This document shows positions 58,081 to 64,000 of a stretch of 64,000 nt of DNA, in pieces. This DNA comes from Euryodendron excelsum. Its lineage: Eukaryota > Streptophyta > Magnoliopsida > Ericales > Pentaphylacaceae. The stretch spans positions 12,650,501 to 12,714,500 of the forward strand of contig CM065389.1 of the NCBI GenBank assembly GCA_033060915.1. The letters run 5' to 3'. The stretch's first letter is position 1, and each line of letters begins with the position of its first letter. The notes beneath the pieces are model-generated. The model saw only the letters and a list, made by a program, of their open reading frames with translations, did no database searches and was not told where the DNA came from. The position numbers and the translations under genes were made by a program.

Positions 58081-59115
58081 TCAATCCATTGATCGGATTT
58101 AGCTCCGATCCAGTTTGTCCACTTAGAAAGGTAACTATCCCTGTAACGGCGGGAGGGATTACTCTGTAGATAGAATTCCTGGTGGTCAATGTGCCATCCC
58201 CATATAATGCAAGCCAAACATGGTTGCACCTCATGAAAGCTATCTCATCCTCCTACAACCAAATGATTCGATTCCCCTCCCAGAGGGGATGCAAGAGATA
58301 AAAGGGGACCAAGTCACTACCAAGCAATGCTTCCTTGTGGCATGTGCAACAAAAGCATGAAGAGCTCTTCCCTTACCTCACAGTTTTGGAACACGCAGTC
58401 AGTGTCGTATTACTACAACAGGAAGATCGGTAACAGAAGCCGATCTACTATATTAGCAGAATTCTCTTAGGGGCAGAAAACAGACATCTACCGTTAGGAG
58501 AACCAGCCTTTGTATAGATAGTGGCATCGTGCAAATTGGTGCACTACCTCCAGGCTCACGCCAACGGCATGCTCACAGACCACTAGTTAAAACCACTATT
58601 GAAAAGGACCAACCAAATGGCCAAGTGGGCTGTTGAGCTAGGAGAATTTGGAAACAAATTCAACCACGAGCGGTAGCTAATGGCCAGGTATTGACTGACT
58701 TTATTACTAAATTTTCTATTGAACTTCCATAGGAAACAAATCCAACCCCGATTCCCGATACGCAGCATGATGACCTTTCTTTGGACCGTTGGAAGAAAGC
58801 TAATCATTGGAAGCCGTTCGCTAACAGAGCATCCAACGATTAGGGGGCAAATTCAGGGATAGTTCTCTTACGGGTTGCACCGAGTTATTGATCTCAAAAT
58901 GGCCAAAATCATGATCTACTCAGATTCCTAGCTAAGTTGTGAATCAAATCACCGAAAAATACATAACGGATGGGAAGTTAGGCCCCAACTGGAAAGGTCC
59001 TTACAGAATTACGTCCCAAGTCGGTGTGGGGGCATATTGACTGGGAACTGTCAAAGAAAGACGACAATGACCCCGACCTTGGAACGCAAATAATCTTAGG
59101 AAATTCTACTAGTAG
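58081..59115 (+). pseudogene. pol remnant of the Tat element: RT and integrase largely deleted
   Basis: After protease, sequence resembling the protease-RT linker runs to about 58350. It then jumps straight to the RT C-terminus/RNase H connection: 'ELFPYLTVLEHAVSVVLLQQ', 'KPIYYISRILLGAENRHLPL', 'MAKWAVELGEFGNKF'. The RT palm with its YxDD box is missing. 'GQVLTDFITKF'-like RNase H start follows, then from about 58975 the integrase C-terminal tail 'GKLGPNWKGPYRITSQVGVG' and 'RPWNANNLRKFY'. The integrase core is missing. Two internal deletions plus stops make this a non-autonomous derivative. Confidence 0.82.
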
Positions 59116-59267
59116 GCCTTTCTTATTTGCCTGTAGTTTGTTCTCAGAAGGATGTAACTTCTTTCAATAAATATGTAATCTTTGCACAAATTAATGAAAT
59201 TGGAAGCTACTCAACAAATTTGATGCCACTCCGAACTGCAAAGTATTAAAAGATGACAAAAAAAAAA

Positions 59268-59830
59268 TCAGGTGTAAAAACCTAGTCCTAGATCATTTAT
59301 GACCAGGTCGACCAATTAAGGTCACAAAAAACTAGGTATAAAAACCTGGTCCTGGATCATTTATGACCAGGTTGGCCAATGAAGGTTATTAAAACTAAGT
59401 GTAAAAACTTAGTCCTGTCTAAGTTGGATAGGTCGGCCAATGAAGGTTACAAAAAACCAAGTATAAAAACCTGGTCTTGGATCATTTATGACTAGGTCAG
59501 CTAATGAAGGTCACAAAAAACCAGGTGTAAAAACCTGGTCTTGGATCATTTATGACTAGGTCGGCCAATGAAGGTCATTATAACCAAGTGTAAAAACTTG
59601 GTCTTGTCTAAGTTGGACAAGTCGACCAATGAAGGTCACAAAAAACCAGGTGTAAAAACCTGGTCCTAGATCATTTATGACCAGGTCGGCTAATAAAGGT
59701 CACAAAAAACCAAGTGTAAAAACCTGGTCCTGGATCATTTATGACTAAGTTGGCTAATGAAGGTCATTAAAACAAAATCTAAAAACTTGGTCCTATACCA
59801 GGAAGGACATGTCGGCCAAAGGAACACACG
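59268..59830 (+). repeat. tandem repeat, about 63 bp x 9, 3' of pol in the Tat element
   Basis: The unit contains 'tgtaaaaacctggtcctgga', 'tcatttatgaccaggtcggc' and 'caatgaaggtcac'. Starts are 62-64 bp apart (59273, 59337, 59400, 59462 and on). A variant 'cctgtctaagttgga' replaces 'ggatcatttatgac' in some units. The internal direct and inverted 'ccaggt/acctgg' pairs could fold each unit. Confidence 0.92.
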
Positions 59831-60239
59831 AATCTGGCATTTAACCTTGGTCCTGCCTGGGTCAAGTAGATCGGCAAAGAGCTTCGTCGAAGTGACAAAG
59901 CTAAGTATCTTGACTCGGCCCTAACCAAATCTAGTGGATTGGCTAAATTTTTCTTTACCTAAAGTTACGAATGAGATGAAATTAGGAGTATTTACTTCGT
60001 TATAATAGACTCTATTTGCCTAAGCTTGGCAGAGATGCTATTTGCCAAAGTATGGCAGTTCGTCAGATTTTTTCTGCCTAAGTTGGGCAGGGATTTTATC
60101 TGCATAAGTTCTGTAGTTCAGCAAACAAATAACAAAATTTTTATCTAAACAAATATAATATTCATAAAAGTATATGTTCAAAATTGATTCATGAAATGTA
60201 CATTTGTTACAAAGATAATACAGTTGAACAGGGGAAAAA

Positions 60240-62500
60240 AAGGCCCTAAGGTAGCTCGGCAGTTGGAGGTTCGGCAATGGATAGGTCAGCGGGAGGTAAT
60301 TCAATGGTCAATGGCAAATCGGATGGAGGAAGCTCGGTAGGATTAGCTTCATTAACCACTTGGGTTTCAGGGGCATCTTTATCCCCCTCACGTTGGGTCT
60401 CTTCATCAACCTCACATTCTGACTTAAGCACTACGTCAGCTCGGGAAGGAATCTCCGTTTAGAGGGAGGAAGTTTTGTCCAGCTTCAACTACCTTAGAGC
60501 CGCCTTCCAGTTGTCTCGAAATACATCCTCCACAATATGCTTCACCTAGGTATCGTAATGATCCCCAGCGTCCTCAAACCCTTTGTCGTACTTGGCCTCA
60601 GCCTCCTCTTTCAGCTGCTCCACCTTTAGCTGAGCTTCGGCCAGAGACGCCTTTGCTACGGCCGCTGACTTCTTGGCTTCAATCAGTCTAGGCCTTAGAT
60701 CGGCAAACTCTACTTCAGTTTTTCGGCAGTCTTCTTCCTTCTGCTTAAAAGAGGCTTGCGTCTCGGCAATAACACCCTGGCTGTCTTGCCAAGACTTCTA
60801 GAAACCTCTAGCCTCCTAATCTCTTTGATGGAATTTCTCCTTCAGCTCAAAGTGCTTTTCCAGAAGAGTCTCGTGCCGATCTTGCAGGCTACAGAATCAT
60901 TGCATAACCTCCAGGCCGTGAATGGCCCCCCTTAAGAGGATTAGTAAAAACAGGCATTAGTGAAAGAATGTTCAAATCAAATGGCCAAAATAAAGAACTC
61001 GGCATAACAGACTCACCACAAATGCCGATTGAACAGCTCCAAGCATCAGATCTCCAGTATCAGCACCGTCTAACTCCTTGACGTCCTTAGGCTATATAAT
61101 AGTCTGGAGGGCCCCAATAGCAGCACCAGGGCAACACAGCACTGAGTCTTCAACATTCATAGCCCGTTCGTCGATCTTGGGCCGTGCTATGAACTCTTCA
61201 GCTAACGGTCCCTCCGCCATGCCCTTGCCCTTCTCGGCTGCAAAAGGCACCACCGATTTATCTTTGGTGGTAGCAGTGCCTCCAACCTTCGCTTGGACAA
61301 CGACCTTTTCAGACGCCTTTACCAACCTCCTTTTCTTCGTTGCCTCCTGGGCTATCGCTTTATCAACCAGATCAACCACCTCGGTGGCAGCAGAAACTTC
61401 AATGGAAGGGAGTGTGGTAAGCGGAAGAGGAGCATTGGTATCGCCGACTTGAGAACGGTTTCGACAGAAGATGATGCCACTTCCTTCCTCTTTCTAGAAC
61501 CTCTCTGTCCTAGAGTCAGTGTCAGGTCTCTAACTTTGGGGCCCATGTCAACTCTAGAGGTAGAGACAGGGATAGTAACGATAGGTGTGGGATTCAGAAG
61601 CAGTGAGAGAGGTGAGCGATCTCCAATATCGTGCCTAGCTCCTTCTGCCTTTTGGGCCACAATCACGTCGGCAGATACCTTGTTCGTCGCAGTAAAGGAC
61701 TGATACCGAATTGGGTAGCCTAGTAGCATGTTTGCAGCTCGGCCTATCCATTGCAATTCTCCCTCACCTTTGTATGCCCAAACTTGATCTAAGACAGTAA
61801 GATCGATGCTTAGGTGTTCAGTTTCCTTGTCCCTGGGTCCAAAGGTAGCTAGAAAACACAAAAGCACAGAGTCAGTCAACGAACTGAGGAAAAATCAAAC
61901 AAAAAAAAAATTAAAAAAGCACATCAACTAGCGAATAAAGTGGTAGACCTATCCTCTTTGGTGTTCTAGGGCATCTCATTTCTGGCGCCAGCTCTACAGG
62001 AATGTCGCCGAATTCCCAAGGCTCCCTCACTCTCACTATGGCATCGTCAATCCCGTTTCCCGAACTAGGAAGGAATTGGACCAGATCCCCTGACCCATGC
62101 TTGGCCCTAAAATAGTACTTGTATCGTTACGTTTTACTACCGCCGCCCACCTCCATGGTGGTATAACAATGGTTAAACTCGTGAAGACCTAGATTTAGGC
62201 CTACGTGGCAGTTCAACTCAAACATCCCCATCATTATTTTGTAACCGTTTGGCAGCAGTTGGATTGGGGCAATTTCATAGTGGTTAAGAAGTTGGCACAA
62301 GAAGGGATGGACAGGAAACCTAAGGCCACCCTCTACTATTGCAATGAGGAGAAATGGAGTCCCCTTTTCGGTCATCCTCTAGCCGTCATCCTTCGGCCCT
62401 ATCAATCCAATATCTACCCCCATTAGGAAATTATACTGTTGTTTGAAGGTGGCGATGGCGTTAGAGTGGCTAAGCATTCCCCTAAGTCTGGTGCCCATGA
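60240..62500 (-). pseudogene. antisense extra ORF of the Tat element (Transposase_28-like)
   Basis: Read right to left. 62127-62375 gives 'GLRFPVHPFLCQLLNHYEIA', 'PIQLLPNGYKIMMG', 'GLHEFNHCY', like the 'putative gypsy type transposon' domain (PF04195) of plant extra ORFs. 61352-61879 and 61092-61379 continue with basic, Lys/Arg-rich sequence ('QEATKKRRLVKASEKV'). 60500-60900 encodes a long coiled coil ('EAKKSAAVAKASLAEAQ'), and the C-terminus is acidic and proline-rich ('TELPPSDLPLTIELPPADLS'). Breaks separate the parts. It runs opposite to gag-pol, a known arrangement in Tat elements; its role is unknown. Confidence 0.75.
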
Positions 62501-62781
62501 TAACTAAGGGATTCTAGGGTTCAACCGAGAAAAATGAAGAAGGAACACAAAGAAAGGGAAGACTTATAGAATGGCGGTCTTCGTGAAAGAGACAGATGCA
62601 GTGCGTAAAGAAGTTCTGCGTTCAAATAATGGCTACAACCCTCTAGTTTGCGAAAAGAGCATCAGCACGGCGGCAACAAATCTGGGGTGGCCCAACGGTC
62701 ATGTCCCATTTAAGACTGTCTAACATTTGACATCACTGAACCGTCGCGAGATATTAGCCCAAGACCCCTACAATTGGGGCG

Positions 62782-62799
62782 CTAGGGCTAGGGGGCAAT
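62782..62799 (+). promoter_or_regulatory. polypurine tract of the Tat element
   Basis: 'gctagggctagggggcaat' directly before the 3' LTR, the usual plus-strand primer position. Confidence 0.7.
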
Positions 62800-63384
62800 T
62801 ATGGGTCAATTAAATACGGGCCCAAACCAGTTTACAAGCCCCACTGAATTGGGTTTGGAGCAGCTCAGAGGTCGTTGTTACAACACAGACCCGGGTTATT
62901 TTATTAGCCCAAGCTAAAACCCTTTCAGCCTAACTTACGGATATAATTGTGCGAATAGTCAGAGCATTTAATGGAGAATAGACTTGCATTCAATGCGGAG
63001 GAGGTGCTGCACATAAATAACGACGCTCACATCCGATCAGTCAAGCTCGAGCATGGCGATAAAGGTAAAATTTTGTCCAATCAGCCGGCTCTAGCTGACA
63101 TAGACCTATGCAGTAAGTCATGATTATTGGAGTAGGCTCAACAAAGAGTGCTATACTATAAATACCAGAGCTTCAAGAGGCAAGGTAGGATCAATCCAGT
63201 TGATTCATATACACTTGTGAATTTTACTTCATTCGGGGTTAAGATTACTAATTTGATCGTCGAAGTGTAATCAGCCCAAATAGGGTCTACCCATTCTAAC
63301 TCCTTTGTCTCTTTATAGCAGGTTAGAAACTCACTGATATTGGTTCGAGTGATCGGCCAGGCCTTCTGAGAAATCCCACTTACA
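62800..63384 (+). repeat. 3' LTR of the Tat element, intact
   Basis: 585 bp, matching 46104-46196 plus 50228-50733. It has TATAAATA at 63157-63164 and ends CTTACA, followed by GTTGT. It serves as the unbroken reference that proves the split of the 5' LTR. Visible differences from the 5' copy are numerous but scattered. Confidence 0.92.
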
Positions 63385-63389
63385 GTTGT

Positions 63390-64000
63390 TATTAAACCTT
63401 TCTACAGCAACTTTGAAGCATGTATTTATTGTACAGATGTGCAATGCTATAGCAGAGATTGTATAATTATGAACATGTCTAAAGATGTCATGCTTAATAG
63501 GAGGTTTGTTGGTAGAGAGAAATTTACACATTTCACTCCTGAAAACTGAAACAATACGTTGAAATGAGAGGTTTTCTCGATGAAAGAGAAACACAGGATT
63601 CACTCTCGAAAAATTGATATTTTGAGCCTAAATTAAGTTAGAATTTTGACAATAATTACTTGCGGTGTGAGAGATGATTACGAGCATAGCAAACTTTCGA
63701 TTCGTGACTTATGAAAATTGTCATTATTTAATTTAGATTTGTGCAGCAAAATCATGTGTGTGCTTGTATCCCATGCGCGTTTGGATGATATTTAGTAATT
63801 GACTGAGATATAGTCGAGTGACTGGTGGTGTACCTGCGTAATGTGCGTATAAAAGAAAATGAAGGTAAACATAAATGTTAAAAAGTAGTGGTGCACCCAC
63901 ACAATGCGTATGTAATAGAAAAATGAGATAAATATGTTAAAAAATTTGTCAACAAACTAATATATAGTATAAATTGTGAATTAACAAATATTAACAAAAA
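63390..64000 (+). other. right flank, no gene seen
   Basis: AT-rich DNA after the GTTGT duplication. Joining 46098 to 63390 recreates the pre-insertion site. A degenerate direct repeat ('tggtgtacctgcgtaatgtgcgtataa' region at 63827 and 63888) is present. No coding motif. Confidence 0.5.

Larger units (their letters stand above)
46104..63384 (+). mobile_element. Tat-type Ty3/gypsy retrotransposon, deletion derivative with nested insertions
   Basis: Bordered by exact 5 bp duplications GTTGT (46099-46103 and 63385-63389). The LTRs end in CTTACA. A primer site TGGCGCCGTTTGTGGGA and a polypurine tract lie inside the LTRs. The order is gag, protease, remnants of RNase H and integrase tail, tandem repeats, and an antisense extra ORF. 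An antisense ORF between pol and the 3' LTR is known in Tat elements such as Grande and Retand. Two other elements are inserted: 46197-50222 in the 5' LTR and 51526-56850 in gag. Most of RT and integrase is deleted, so it could move only with help from another copy. Confidence 0.92.

Overview
The window is nuclear DNA of a flowering plant, probably a woody eudicot. It is AT-rich, its genes have introns, and it is dominated by Ty1/copia and Ty3/gypsy retrotransposons nested in one another. I cannot name the species. Only one gene looks intact: a very large leucine-rich-repeat receptor kinase of the MIK2-like group at 35650-40734. A second host gene, probably an Alba-family nucleic-acid-binding protein, is visible only as its last two exons at 4629-4764 and 19714-19766.

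Layout. 1-4628: a minus-strand copia element, cut by the window edge, whose 5' LTR abuts or interrupts the penultimate Alba-like exon. 5110-18859: a complete but dead SIRE-type copia element inside the last Alba-like intron; it carries a 3.6 kb solo LTR (13580-17178, TSD GAGGG). 19767-35560: gene-poor DNA with several copies of a dispersed repeat (R1), a second repeat (R2), a Helitron-like end, a CACTA-like insertion, a captured universal-stress-protein first exon and a relic resembling the receptor-kinase promoter. 35569-40734: TATA box and the two-exon receptor kinase. 41855-42723: a foldback element with long inverted repeats. 43171-43410: a 5'-truncated ribosomal protein L3 fragment. 46104-63384: a Tat-type gypsy element with exact GTTGT target duplications. 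Its 5' LTR is split by a 4.0 kb Del/Tekay-like solo LTR (46197-50222), and its gag is split by a 5.3 kb solo LTR (51526-56850, TSD CAAAG) of the same family as the one at 13580-17178. It has lost most of RT and integrase and carries an antisense extra ORF.

How it fits together. Element ends, primer-binding sites and target duplications give an insertion order: Alba-like intron, then SIRE element, then solo LTR; and Tat element, then two independent solo LTRs. The strongest biological signal outside transposons is the receptor kinase. Its ectodomain contains an exact 14-unit array of 144 bp (28 LRRs) organised as a 432 bp higher-order repeat, giving about 45 LRRs against roughly 20-25 in typical relatives. 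The decayed repeats upstream, including a promoter-like relic without a gene, suggest a former tandem receptor-kinase cluster.
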